Shown here: positions 23,524-32,266 of the stretch, one piece after another
Position numbering within the stretch: the stretch's first letter is position 1
Layout of the letters: every line of letters starts with the position of its first letter
Assembly: GCF_025398035.1 (NCBI RefSeq)
Contig: NZ_CP104558.1
Span: forward strand, 4,455,152 to 4,519,151
DNA from: Rossellomorea vietnamensis
Lineage (GTDB): Bacteria > Bacillota > Bacilli > Bacillales > Bacillaceae_B
Length of the DNA stretch: 64,000 bases
Direction of reading: 5' to 3'
The notes under the pieces: model-generated
What the model was told of the DNA's origin: nothing
The model's database searches: none
Seen by the model: the letters and a program-made list of their open reading frames with translations, nothing else
Position numbers and translations under genes: made by a program

Positions 23524-24024
23524 ATGGAAAACCTTCTTTTAAGCTATAGAGAGAATTTATCAAAAGCTAAAAAGATGTTTAAAGAAGCTTCAGACAGGGA
23601 TAAATCACTGCTTAATGGAATGATAAGAGACCTGCAATATTCTATTGAGTGGATGGAAACCGGAAGGCAGCCAGGGAAGACAAGGGGGGTTGAGAGATTA
23701 GCAGCATATCAAAGAGAAAGACCTTTTGATCCTCTGTTAATGCAAAGGTTTTTTAGGAGCCAAGAAGAAACTTATGCCTGGGAAGAAGCAGAAAATGAAA
23801 GTGTAATCTCTTCTGCAGAACAAGAAATGATAGATGATGCCTTATCTGTCCTAACGACTAAAGAAAAGGAAGTATACCTGATGTCCCGTGGACACTGCTT
23901 ATCATATAGTCAAATCGCGAATTACTTGTGCATCAGCTCAAGCAGTGTTCAAACAATGATTGAACGATCGGAAAAGAAAATTACTAGAAGAAGATATGGT
24001 AGTCTCTTCTGTTTGAGCAGTTAA
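23524..24024 (+). CDS. xpf: Xpf-like sigma-factor-type late regulator
   Basis: A 166-residue protein of the Xpf/ArpU group. A C-terminal sigma-70 region 4-like helix-turn-helix is visible (DALSVLTTKEKEVYLMSRGH … YSQIANYLCISSSSVQTMIE), and the N-terminal part (YSIEWMETGRQPG … RPFDPLLMQRFF) is typical of PBSX Xpf. In PBSX this protein switches on the late operon. Here it is directly ahead of the terminase and morphogenesis genes. ATG start behind AAAGAGGTGAT. Confidence 0.88.
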   Translation: MENLLLSYRENLSKAKKMFKEASDRDKSLLNGMIRDLQYSIEWMETGRQPGKTRGVERLAAYQRERPFDPLLMQRFFRSQEETYAWEEAENESVISSAEQEMIDDALSVLTTKEKEVYLMSRGHCLSYSQIANYLCISSSSVQTMIERSEKKITRRRYGSLFCLSS

Positions 24025-24111
24025 TTTTGTCGTATATATGCCACCATATAATGAAGGTATGTAAAAAATGGGGTATTCTACCGATATACATAATAGATTA
24101 AGGAGGGAAAT

Positions 24112-24591
24112 ATGGATATTCCGAGCGAATTTAGTAAAGTTATTTCAAATGAAGTGAAAAAAATAAATTTATATTCTCTACCACAATATACATGGCTAGT
24201 TTTATTATATTACTTATCAATTAATGCTATTTGGAATTGGGTCCAGGTAATTGACAGTAAAGTTGATATCATGCCTAAACAAGTTATAGATCTGAATAAT
24301 ATTATCTTTATTACATTAAAAACATGGGTACCTTTTGTTTTATTTTTAGGAATCGCATTTTTAATAAGTGGAATTTGTTTAGGGGTAATTAAATTTCTAC
24401 CATTTCTTGAAGATGAAAGATTTTCCTGGCATGGTGCTTACGGAATAGTTATAGGAATGTGGTTAGTAATAATTTGCTTGTCATTTCAAACGTACTTAAA
24501 TTTTCCAATTATGTTCCCATTTATTATTCCTATGTTATATATTGTGATTGACCTTATAAGAAAAAAAGTCGGGAAAGCTTTGTACTATTAA
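24112..24591 (+). CDS. Four-helix membrane protein, unknown
   Basis: A 159-residue hydrophobic protein with about four transmembrane segments (near residues 22-40, 60-85, 100-125, 128-148) and short loops. It starts behind AGGAGGG and ends at its own terminator, so it is a single-gene unit between xpf and the terminase genes. This is a classic moron position. It might be a superinfection-exclusion protein, but nothing in the sequence shows that. Confidence 0.6.
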   Translation: MDIPSEFSKVISNEVKKINLYSLPQYTWLVLLYYLSINAIWNWVQVIDSKVDIMPKQVIDLNNIIFITLKTWVPFVLFLGIAFLISGICLGVIKFLPFLEDERFSWHGAYGIVIGMWLVIICLSFQTYLNFPIMFPFIIPMLYIVIDLIRKKVGKALYY

Positions 24592-24596
24592 CCTGA

Positions 24597-24626
24597 GGCA
24601 CCTTCAAAAGGTGCTTTTTATTTTTT
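24597..24626 (+). terminator. Terminator after the membrane moron
   Basis: GCACCTT / AAGGTGC stem followed by TTTTTATTTTTT. Confidence 0.85.
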
Positions 24627-24655
24627 AATTAATTGGGGGTGGGGAGTGGTATGTA

Positions 24656-25093
24656 ATGATAAGAATTACTGAAAAGCAAAAAAGATTTGCAGATGAGTAT
24701 GTGAAATCGGGTAATATATCAGCTGCATATAAGATTGCATATCCAAATGTAAAAAAGGATTCAGCTGCTAGAGCATCCGGAAGTAGGCTGCTAACAAAGG
24801 CTAACGTGAGATCATATATAGATGGGCGATTAGAAGAATTGAAAAAGAAATCGATTGCTGAACAGGACGAGATTCTTCAATTTCTCACTGCAGTAATGAG
24901 GGGAGAACATACGGAACAAATCCCTGTAGGTATTGGTGAAGGTGCTCAACAGCTAGAAGACAAAGATCCTTTCCTTAAAGATCGAGTAAAAGCAGCAGAG
25001 CTTTTAGGTAAGCGCTATGTCATGTGGACCGATAAGCAGCAGGTCGAGACCATTACTCCTGTTTTTGTAGAGGATGTACCGGATGAAGACTAA
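24656..25093 (+). CDS. terS: Terminase small subunit
   Basis: A 145-residue protein of the Terminase_2 family: ITEKQKRFADEYVKSGNISAAYKIAYPN (helix-turn-helix that recognises the packaging site), then GSRLLTKANVRSYIDGRLEE and a central oligomerisation region. The C-terminus (ETITPVFVEDVP) is the usual binding end for the large subunit. It overlaps the terL start. First gene of the packaging and head module. Confidence 0.95.
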   Translation: MIRITEKQKRFADEYVKSGNISAAYKIAYPNVKKDSAARASGSRLLTKANVRSYIDGRLEELKKKSIAEQDEILQFLTAVMRGEHTEQIPVGIGEGAQQLEDKDPFLKDRVKAAELLGKRYVMWTDKQQVETITPVFVEDVPDED

Positions 25094-26369
25094 GCAGCAT
25101 AAAATCTCCATCCAAAAGAAGATAGGTGGAGGTTACAATCGATTTTGGAACAACAAGCAGTTCTACCGGGTAGTTAAAGGATCCCGGGGGAGTAAAAAAT
25201 CAAAGAATACGGCATTAAATTTCATTCATCGTATCATGAAGTATTCCTGGGCGAACTTACTGGTTGTACGGCGTTATTCAAACACAAACAAACAATCCAC
25301 CTATACTGATTTAAAATGGGCAGCCACGCAATTAGGGGTTGCCCATTTATTTAAGTTCAATGAATCAATGCCGGAGATAACGTACATGCCGACCGGCCAG
25401 AAGATCTTGTTCAGGGGTCTAGATGATGAATTAAAAATTACATCAATTACCGTTGATGTTGGGATATTGAGTTGGGCTTGGTTTGAGGAAGCTTATCAAA
25501 TTGAAACTGAAGCTAAATTTCGTACTGTTGTTGAATCAATCCGGGGAAAATATGATGATCCGAACTTCTTTAAACAGATAACAGTTACTTTTAATCCCTG
25601 GTCTGAACGACACTGGCTTAAGAAAGTATTCTTTGATGAAGAGACCCGGGAGAAAGATACGTTTGCCATTACGACGACATTCCGTGTAAATGAATGGCTT
25701 GATGATGTTGACCGAGCCAGGTATGAGGACTTATATAGAACTAACCCTAGACGTGCCAGAATTGTTTGTGATGGTGAATGGGGTGTAGCTGAAGGGCTTG
25801 TATTTGATAACTTCCATGTGGTTGATTTCAATATTCAACAAAAGATCAAAGAGATTCAAGAAACGGCTCACGGAATGGACTTTGGTTTTACGAATGATCC
25901 AACAACTTTGCCAAGCTCTGTTGTTGATCTTAAGAAGAAAGAGCTTTGGATCTACGATGAACATTATGAGAAAGCGATGTTAACCGAAGAAATATACAAG
26001 ATGATCGTGAGTAAAGGTCTCCTTAAATCAGTCATCACAGCTGACTCTGCTGAGAGGCGTTTGATTCAGGAATTAATTAATAAAGGTGTTCGTAGGATGA
26101 GAGCTTCAGTCAAAGGGAAAGGCAGCGTGAATCAGGGGATACTATTCATTCAAGGATTCAAGGTGTACATTCACCCTACATGTGAACATACAATTGAAGA
26201 ATTTAATACTTATACTTTTGATCAAGATAAGGACGGTAAGTGGCTAAATACACCGGTTGATACAAATAACCATATTATCGATGCTCTCCGTTACAGCCTG
26301 GAACAATACCATTTGGGAGTGGCCAAGAAAGACGATACTTATAATGCTTTAAAAGGATTAGGTTTATAG
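25083..26369 (+). CDS. terL: Terminase large subunit
   Basis: A 428-residue PBSX/SPP1-type terminase (Terminase_3). The ATPase domain has a variant Walker A (KGSRGSKKSKN), a Walker B stretch (ILSWAWFEEAYQ) and the motor motif TVTFNPWSERHWLKK. The nuclease domain has GMDFGFTNDP, ITADSAE and NHIIDALRY, giving three metal-binding aspartates. It cuts and pumps DNA into proheads. ATG 25083 is preceded by GAGG at suitable spacing; the frame could start at 25074 but then lacks a site. Confidence 0.96.
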   Translation: MKTKQHKISIQKKIGGGYNRFWNNKQFYRVVKGSRGSKKSKNTALNFIHRIMKYSWANLLVVRRYSNTNKQSTYTDLKWAATQLGVAHLFKFNESMPEITYMPTGQKILFRGLDDELKITSITVDVGILSWAWFEEAYQIETEAKFRTVVESIRGKYDDPNFFKQITVTFNPWSERHWLKKVFFDEETREKDTFAITTTFRVNEWLDDVDRARYEDLYRTNPRRARIVCDGEWGVAEGLVFDNFHVVDFNIQQKIKEIQETAHGMDFGFTNDPTTLPSSVVDLKKKELWIYDEHYEKAMLTEEIYKMIVSKGLLKSVITADSAERRLIQELINKGVRRMRASVKGKGSVNQGILFIQGFKVYIHPTCEHTIEEFNTYTFDQDKDGKWLNTPVDTNNHIIDALRYSLEQYHLGVAKKDDTYNALKGLGL

Positions 26370-26379
26370 GAGGTGGAAC

Positions 26380-27825
26380 ATGAATCACGTTAATGATTTT
26401 GAGCTTGGAGTAGGTACGAGTGGGGATGCCGGTAAGAAGAGGCGGTTTAGTAAAGAATCAAACATTCAATATACGTTAGATTCTGCAGAAGAGCTGGTGC
26501 AAGAGACTAAAGAACTGTCTGCCATATTAAAACATCATATTGAACACCAGCGTCCAAGGCTCACTGTCTTGGACGATTATTATCTCGGGGATAACACAAC
26601 GATCTCTGCAGCCAACCGCAGGAAAGAAGATGACAAGGCCGATCATAGGGCCAAGCACAATTATGCGAAGTATGTATCTAACTTCATGCAGGGCTTCTTT
26701 GTAGGTGTTCCTGTATCAGTTCGTCATAAGGATAAGTCCACTCAGGAAAAAATTAATGAAATCAACGAGACAATAGAAGATGCTGCACTTAATGCAGACA
26801 TTGTCCTGGATTTATCAATCTATGGTCGGGCATATGAACTGATACATCGGAATCAGCTGGATCAAACAAAAGTATATCTGTCTTCGCCATTAGAAACCTT
26901 CTTGATCTATGACACTACGATTGAAAAGAACATAATTGCCGGGGTCCGGTACTTCTCTGTTGGTTATGGTGGCCAACGGAAAATTAAAGTCATCCTCTAT
27001 ACTGACAAGAAAATCTACACGTATTTCACATCGAACATGGGTGACTATAACCTGACGCTTGATAGTAAGGTTGATCATCCGTTCGGGGAAGTCCCGATTA
27101 ATGAGCACAGTAACAATAGATTCCGCCAGGGGGATTTTGAAAATGTCTTGGACTTGATTGATTTATATGATGCAGCTCAATCTGATACAGCAAACTATAT
27201 GACCGATCTAAATGATGCCATGCTGAAAATTCTAGGGAATGTAGATTTAGATCCTACTGAAGCGAAAAAAATGAAAGAGGCCAATATCATTTTTCTAAAG
27301 CCAACTCAAAACGCTGACGGTGCTGAAGGCCGGGTGGAAGCTGACTATATCTATAAGCAGTATGATGTGTCAGGTAGTGAGGCATATAAAGGCAGACTAC
27401 AAACGGACATTCATAAATTCACAAATACACCAGACCTGAACGACGAAAACTTTGCCGGCCAACAAACAGGAGAAGCGATGAAGTACAAGTTATTTGGCTT
27501 GGAGCAAATACGGATCAACAAAGAACGTTTATTCAAAAGGTCTCTCAATCGTCGTTACAAGTTGATAAACAATGTCATGCACCTGGCGAGCGAAGCAGGT
27601 AAAGGTGAATTTGAAGGGTTAACCTATAAATTTACTCCTAACCTTCCTAAGAGCACTAAAGAGGCAGTAGATATGTTTAATGCACTTGGAGGAGAGCTGT
27701 CCCAGGAAACGAAACTGAAGATAATACCTATGATTGTAGAAAATCCAGAAGAGGAAGAAAAGAGAATTACAAGTGAAAGGGCAAAACAAAGACAATCGAT
27801 GTCCTCTGAGTACATGAGGAATTGA
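26380..27825 (+). CDS. Portal protein (SPP1 gp6 family)
   Basis: A 481-residue portal of the SPP1 Gp6-like family. Typical regions: KHHIEHQRPRLTVLDDYYLG, NRRKEDDKADHRAKHNYAKY, NFMQGFFVGVPVS, and a helical crown near the C-terminus with acidic low-complexity sequence. It forms the dodecameric gate through which DNA enters and leaves the head. ATG behind AGGAGGTGG. It follows terL by ten bases and precedes the minor head gene by nine. Confidence 0.95.
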   Translation: MNHVNDFELGVGTSGDAGKKRRFSKESNIQYTLDSAEELVQETKELSAILKHHIEHQRPRLTVLDDYYLGDNTTISAANRRKEDDKADHRAKHNYAKYVSNFMQGFFVGVPVSVRHKDKSTQEKINEINETIEDAALNADIVLDLSIYGRAYELIHRNQLDQTKVYLSSPLETFLIYDTTIEKNIIAGVRYFSVGYGGQRKIKVILYTDKKIYTYFTSNMGDYNLTLDSKVDHPFGEVPINEHSNNRFRQGDFENVLDLIDLYDAAQSDTANYMTDLNDAMLKILGNVDLDPTEAKKMKEANIIFLKPTQNADGAEGRVEADYIYKQYDVSGSEAYKGRLQTDIHKFTNTPDLNDENFAGQQTGEAMKYKLFGLEQIRINKERLFKRSLNRRYKLINNVMHLASEAGKGEFEGLTYKFTPNLPKSTKEAVDMFNALGGELSQETKLKIIPMIVENPEEEEKRITSERAKQRQSMSSEYMRN

Positions 27826-27834
27826 GGTGGTTAA

Positions 27835-28785
27835 ATGTCTGAAGAAGAAAGTTACTGGATAAAGCGTGAAAGAGAAAACATCAAGCGTGAACAAATGAAA
27901 GATGGAGAGGTATCAATAAAATTAAAAGAAATCATCGATCACGCTCTTCGTGAGGTAGAAAAAGAAATCAATGCCTTTTATTCTCGGTATGCAGAAAAAA
28001 ATACGATCTCATTAATTGAAGCCAAGAAGAGAGTGTCCGAATTTGATGTTCAATCATTTGAAAGAACGGCTGCACGATATGTGAGGGAGAAGGACTTCTC
28101 TCCGAAGGCAAATAAGGAGCTCTACACCTACAATACAAAGATGAGGATAAACCGGCAGGAGCTTCTCATGATGTATTTAAATGCTCACCTGGTATTGATG
28201 ACGAATGAGCAGGAAAAGACCTTTCAAGATTATTTGGAGCAGGCTGGAATATCTGAGGTACTGCGGCAAGCTGGTATCTTAGGAGTCAACATGGCGATCA
28301 CCACACCAACCCTTAAATCAATTGTAGGAGCTTCGTTTTATGGGGCTAAATGGTCTTCAAGGATATGGGGAGATATGAAGGCTCTCAGAGAAGAGTTGGC
28401 CATTATCATCAACAGTGCGATTGTCCGTGGTGTTCATCCAAATAGGTACATCAGGAAGATTCGAGAGCGATTTGATGTCAGTTCTTTTGAAGCTAAAAGG
28501 TTACTGATTACTGAAACTGCCAGAGTCCAGGTGGAAGGCCAAAAGTTATCCTATCAGGCAGTTTCTAATGATGATGAAGCTGAATATGAATATGTTGCTG
28601 TAATGGATGGAAAGACCACAAAAAAATGTAAACTCTTGAATAAGAAAAAATTCAAAGTGAAGGAAATGAAACCAGGGATCAATGCTCCTCCCATGCATCC
28701 GTTTTGCCGAAGTTCAACGGCTCTTATTCTGGGAGACTGGAGAGAGGAATTTTTCGCAAGTGTGAAAGAGAAATATACCTTATAA
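27835..28785 (+). CDS. Minor head protein (SPP1 gp7/Mu F family)
   Basis: A 316-residue head morphogenesis protein. The C-terminal Mu F/gp7 domain is recognisable from RGVHPNRYIRKIRERF, AKRLLITETARVQVEGQ, YVAVMDGKTTKKCKLL and APPMHPFCRSSTALI. In SPP1, gp7 binds the portal and a few copies enter the head, affecting DNA ejection. ATG behind GAGGTGG. No extra C-terminal toxin domain is fused, unlike some MuF proteins. Confidence 0.92.
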   Translation: MSEEESYWIKRERENIKREQMKDGEVSIKLKEIIDHALREVEKEINAFYSRYAEKNTISLIEAKKRVSEFDVQSFERTAARYVREKDFSPKANKELYTYNTKMRINRQELLMMYLNAHLVLMTNEQEKTFQDYLEQAGISEVLRQAGILGVNMAITTPTLKSIVGASFYGAKWSSRIWGDMKALREELAIIINSAIVRGVHPNRYIRKIRERFDVSSFEAKRLLITETARVQVEGQKLSYQAVSNDDEAEYEYVAVMDGKTTKKCKLLNKKKFKVKEMKPGINAPPMHPFCRSSTALILGDWREEFFASVKEKYTL

Positions 28786-28912
28786 GAATTTATGTTAGCG
28801 CGTCTTTGAGCACTAGACGTTATAAACAGGCTTATTTGTTTTGACTAAAAACGTGTGAGGACGTTAACGGTGGGCACCTGCGTGTTGTTACGTGTTCATG
28901 GGTTAGGAGGAA
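28786..28912 (+). other. Unexplained 127-base gap inside the head operon
   Basis: Every other gap in this operon is under 35 bases. Here the sequence contains GCGTCTTTGAGCACTAGACG (short stem CGTCT/AGACG), then several ACGT-rich repeats (AAAACGTGTGAGGACGTTAACG, split here as AAAACGTG and GGACGTTAACG; later TTGTTACGTG) and a GTGGGCACCTGCGTG stretch. No credible small reading frame is seen. It may be a structured leader, a processing site or a promoter for scaffold and capsid genes. Confidence 0.4.
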
Positions 28913-29566
28913 ATGAAAGTGACAGGACCAATTAATGTATTTAATCCAGCAGCCTTTAAGAAACAGTTTGAACCTTTGAAACTAAACTTGCAGTACTTTG
29001 CCGAGTCGAATGAACCGCCAGTGGATCCGCCGAATCCAGATGATCCACCAAACGATCCACCGGCAAAGGTTGAGCTTTCTGCAGAGGAACTTCAAAAGAA
29101 GATTGAGGCTGAATCAGATCGTAAGCTTGCAAAGGCTCTTGATAAAAAGCAGAAGGAATGGGAAATACAACTTGATCAAAAGCTTGCTGATGCAAAAAAA
29201 GATGCAGAACAATATGCGAAGCTGACCCAGAAGGAAAAAGAAGATGCTGATTATAAAAAGCGACTCGAGGCACTCGATAAACGAGAGCGTGAATTAAATA
29301 CGAAGCAGCTTCGTTCTGAAGTTGAAACAGATTTAAAAGATGAGGGACTGCCGGCTGGGTTTGCTGAATCTCTTATCAAACTTGAGAACAACGAGAAAAT
29401 TAAAGAAGCTGTGTCCAGTATCAAAAAGGAATTCGATGCTGCGGTTAATAATGCTGTGAAGGAAATGCTTCGGCAGGATCCTCCTGAAACAGGGGGTTCA
29501 AAAGTAAACAACAGCATCACCACTTCAAAAGCAGAAATGGCCAGAAAGAATAGAATTATTAAATAA
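28913..29566 (+). CDS. Capsid scaffold protein (DUF4355-like)
   Basis: A 217-residue acidic, coiled-coil protein with a proline-rich spacer (about residues 42-58) then long helices (KKIEAESDRKLAKALDKKQK … EALDKRERELNTKQL), as expected of a procapsid scaffold. The segment LKLNLQYFAES near residue 26 nearly repeats the N-terminus of the capsid protein. The start ATG 28913 follows TTAGGAGGAA. It should be lost or degraded during head maturation. Confidence 0.88.
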   Translation: MKVTGPINVFNPAAFKKQFEPLKLNLQYFAESNEPPVDPPNPDDPPNDPPAKVELSAEELQKKIEAESDRKLAKALDKKQKEWEIQLDQKLADAKKDAEQYAKLTQKEKEDADYKKRLEALDKRERELNTKQLRSEVETDLKDEGLPAGFAESLIKLENNEKIKEAVSSIKKEFDAAVNNAVKEMLRQDPPETGGSKVNNSITTSKAEMARKNRIIK

Positions 29567-29580
29567 AAGGAGAGAATTTA

Positions 29581-30519
29581 ATGGGACCGAATCTATTAAA
29601 ACTTAATCTACAGTACTTTGCACAAACATTTAGCCCGGATAACGTGATGGTTCACGAAGCGAAAGATGGTACGATTCCGGATAAGTACAACACCATGATC
29701 TTAAATGATGTAATGGAAAACTCTAAGATCATGCAGCTTGGTGTTTATGAGGAAATGACGGATAAAGAAAAGACATTCGAATACTTTGCTGAAGGACCCG
29801 GGGCTTACTGGGTAGGTGAGACCGAGAAGATTCAAACTTCAAAACCAACCTTGCTACAAGTAAAGATGACGGCCAAGAAGCTTGGGGTCATTTTACCGGT
29901 TTCTCGTGAGTACCTGCAATACAGGGTTTCGAATTTCTTTGAAATCATGCGTCCAAAGATTGCAGAAGCATTCTATAAAAAGTTTGATGAAGCAGGGATT
30001 CTGAATGTGGCTAATCCATTCGCTCAATCGATTGAACAATCAGTAACAACTGCAGAAAATATCGTTTATGACGGGATCACTTACGATAATATCCTGGCTG
30101 TAGAAGATGAGCTTTTCGAGAATGATGTAGAGCCTAATGCATGGATTTCAAAAGTACAAAATCATACCGCCTTACGCAATGCCCAAAAAGCTGAAAACGG
30201 AACATTACAATCTTTATATGATCGATCTAACAATACGATTGATGGGTTGCCAGCAGTGGATTTGAAATCTGCAAATCTATCAAAAGGGACTCTTTATGCC
30301 GGTGATTTTGATCAGTTGCGTTATGGTATTCCTTTTAACATAGATTATGCAATTTCAGAGGAAGCTCAACTATCGACCATTACCAATGCAGACGGTTCAC
30401 CTATCAACTTGTTTGAACAAGAGATGGTTGCTCTGCGTGCCACTATGGATGTAGGTTTGATGATCATTAAAGATGAAGCATTTGCAAAATTAGTTCCGGG
30501 TCCTGCCCCAGTAGCGTAA
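29581..30519 (+). CDS. Major capsid protein (HK97 fold)
   Basis: A 312-residue capsid protein of the HK97-fold family. Segments GPGAYWVGETEKIQTSKPTL, TAKKLGVILPVSREYLQY, EAFYKKFDEAGILNV and EEAQLSTITNADGSPINLFEQ are characteristic of this capsid family, including the typical ending MVALRATMDVGLMIIKDEAFA. The N-terminus LLKLNLQYFAQ repeats the motif found in the scaffold. ATG behind AAGGAGAG, 15 bases after the scaffold stop. Confidence 0.95.
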   Translation: MGPNLLKLNLQYFAQTFSPDNVMVHEAKDGTIPDKYNTMILNDVMENSKIMQLGVYEEMTDKEKTFEYFAEGPGAYWVGETEKIQTSKPTLLQVKMTAKKLGVILPVSREYLQYRVSNFFEIMRPKIAEAFYKKFDEAGILNVANPFAQSIEQSVTTAENIVYDGITYDNILAVEDELFENDVEPNAWISKVQNHTALRNAQKAENGTLQSLYDRSNNTIDGLPAVDLKSANLSKGTLYAGDFDQLRYGIPFNIDYAISEEAQLSTITNADGSPINLFEQEMVALRATMDVGLMIIKDEAFAKLVPGPAPVA

Positions 30520-30550
30520 TAACCATTTATCAAAGAGAGGATGATTAGGA

Positions 30551-30877
30551 ATGCCTTACAAAGTAATTAGAGCTTTTAGAGATAAAGAAGATGATCACCG
30601 TGTTTATCGTAAGGGAGATACCTTCCCTGCTAAGGGTAAAGTGAGCAAGGAACGGATCTCGGAATTATTAAGCACAGAAAATAAAGTAGGGAAGCCATTG
30701 ATTGAGCAATTGGGAGTGGAGTCAGAAGAAGCTGACCATGAGCCTGAAGAATCAAAACAATCTTCTGAAGAAAGTGAGTTTCCCAAACATACAGGCGGCC
30801 CATGGTACGTGTTGTCTAACGGAGAAAAGATCCAGGGGAAAGAAGAAGCACTTGCGGCAGAAGCAGAATTGAAGTGA
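30551..30877 (+). CDS. Small head-associated protein
   Basis: A 108-residue protein: a short N-terminal beta domain (YKVIRAFRDKEDDHRVYRKG, DTFPAKG), an acidic linker (about residues 57-78) and a C-terminal WYVLSNGEKIQGKEEAL motif that resembles the helix-extension-helix end of YqbF/FluMu-like phage proteins. Position right after the capsid gene suggests a head accessory or decoration protein. Family assignment is tentative. Confidence 0.65.
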   Translation: MPYKVIRAFRDKEDDHRVYRKGDTFPAKGKVSKERISELLSTENKVGKPLIEQLGVESEEADHEPEESKQSSEESEFPKHTGGPWYVLSNGEKIQGKEEALAAEAELK

Positions 30878-30881
30878 TTGT

Positions 30882-31214
30882 ATGTCTATCAGAGATAACG
30901 TAAAAGTCGTTGTTGGTGTTCAAGACAGCCTGCAGGATAGTGTAATCGATCGCCTTATAGCTAATGTTGAATCCCGGTTGAAGGTATGGCTAAAACAAAA
31001 TGCAGGTCTGACAGCGATCCCTGAAGAGTTAATGTTCATTGTTGAGGAGCTGGTGGTGAATCGGTATAACAAAATTGGAAGTGAAGGGATGAAATCAGAA
31101 TCGATTGAAGGAAGGTCTGTTTCCTTTACGGAAGACGACTTTAAACCCTATCAGGCCATCTTAGAAACGTATATACCTAAAACTGAGGATGTAGGAAAGG
31201 TCATGTTTTTCTAA
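30882..31214 (+). CDS. Head-tail connector protein (gp15/gp6-like)
   Basis: A 110-residue helical protein. MSIRDNVKVVVGVQDS opens the fold and IPEELMFIVEELVVNRYNKIG is the typical connector signature, followed by SESIEGRSVSFTEDDF. It corresponds to the SPP1 gp15-type adaptor that docks on the portal. The stop codon overlaps the next start by one base. Confidence 0.85.
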   Translation: MSIRDNVKVVVGVQDSLQDSVIDRLIANVESRLKVWLKQNAGLTAIPEELMFIVEELVVNRYNKIGSEGMKSESIEGRSVSFTEDDFKPYQAILETYIPKTEDVGKVMFF

Positions 31215-31525
31215 TGCGGTACTCCGATCGGGTTACGCTTCATAAAGTTAATGGCCGTGCATATGATTCTTCTGTCGGAAAGACAGTTGTTAGAGTGGAT
31301 GAAGGTGTTACATTACCCTGCAACACGTCTCCAATCAGCCTAGAAAGAGTTAAAGTTATATTTGGTTCATTAGACAAACAGATCACCACAGTTAGGCTAC
31401 AGAGACCGTACACGCGTGAAGTCGATAAAGCCATCATCAACGAGAAGAAATATAACGTTCTCCGACATGTTCCATACAAGTCTGAGAGCGTTTTATTTTT
31501 GGAAGGGGTGAGCGAGTGGACTTAG
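31214..31525 (+). CDS. Head closure / head-tail joining protein
   Basis: A 103-residue beta-rich protein with an opening typical of head-closure proteins (MRYSDRVTLHKVNGRAYDSS) and a central ISLERVKVIFGSLDKQITTV. Equivalent in position to SPP1 gp16, which plugs the filled head. It overlaps the previous stop and the next start. Confidence 0.78.
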   Translation: MRYSDRVTLHKVNGRAYDSSVGKTVVRVDEGVTLPCNTSPISLERVKVIFGSLDKQITTVRLQRPYTREVDKAIINEKKYNVLRHVPYKSESVLFLEGVSEWT

Positions 31526-31857
31526 AGGGACTGGATGCCCTGCTTGCGAAACTTGATCGAATGGATAGGGATATTGAAGATGATGTTGGGAAAATCGTGA
31601 AGAACAATACGATTGAAATGACCGAGAAAGTAGTTAAGAATGCTGAATTTACTCAAGGTTATCAAACTGGCTACACCAAGAGAAATATTGAAACGAAAAT
31701 AGTAAGTAATCTTGCGGGTAAAACAATCAGTAAATCCGAACACTCCGGCTATCTCGAGTTTGGAACAAGGTTCATGGATGCACAACCATTCATCTTTCCT
31801 GGATTCTACACTCAGAAAAAGCAGTTCCTTGAAGACCTAAATAGACTTGTAAAGTAG
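31516..31857 (+). CDS. HK97 gp10-family tail completion protein
   Basis: A 113-residue protein with the HK97-gp10/minor-capsid signature: a helical N-terminus (LEGLDALLAKLDRMDRDIED), TGYTKRNIETKI, SGYLEFGTRFMDAQPFIFP. GTG start behind GGAAGGGGTGAG, overlapping the preceding gene by ten bases. It should act at the head-tail interface. Confidence 0.88.
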   Translation: MDLEGLDALLAKLDRMDRDIEDDVGKIVKNNTIEMTEKVVKNAEFTQGYQTGYTKRNIETKIVSNLAGKTISKSEHSGYLEFGTRFMDAQPFIFPGFYTQKKQFLEDLNRLVK

Positions 31858-31865
31858 GTGAGTAG

Positions 31866-32255
31866 ATGAAGTCACCAAAGATCCAACTGTTCAATGCAAT
31901 ATTTAATACATCTCTTAACCTGGGATATGACACATACGATTATCTTCCTGGCAAAGACGAGGAAGTTCCTTATCCTTTTGTGCATGTAGCAGGATCGATA
32001 GGTTCTGATGTAATCAATAATAAAGAAGTAATAACAGGTAATATATCGCAAACCATTCATGTTTGGGAGATGGCTAATAATCGATCGCATTTTGCAGAAA
32101 TGATTTATAATCTCGAAATGGCCTTGCGAAGGATGGCGCAGCTTGATAATTACTACGTGAGACTAGTCGCTCTTGATTCAAATGAAATCTACGATAATTC
32201 AACAACTGACAATCTGCTGCATGGAGTTATTCAGGCAGAATACAGAATTACTTAG
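31866..32255 (+). CDS. Tail terminator/completion protein (DUF3168-like)
   Basis: A 129-residue protein with an alpha/beta pattern as in DUF3168/gp17 tail-to-head joining proteins: IQLFNAIFNTSLNLGYDTYD, YPFVHVAGS, a strand with TIHVWEM and ALRRMAQLDNYYVRL. Start behind TAGGTGAG. It sits between gp10-like and the major tail gene, the usual place for the protein that caps the tail tube. Confidence 0.8.
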   Translation: MKSPKIQLFNAIFNTSLNLGYDTYDYLPGKDEEVPYPFVHVAGSIGSDVINNKEVITGNISQTIHVWEMANNRSHFAEMIYNLEMALRRMAQLDNYYVRLVALDSNEIYDNSTTDNLLHGVIQAEYRIT

Positions 32256-32266
32256 GAGGTTATAGT

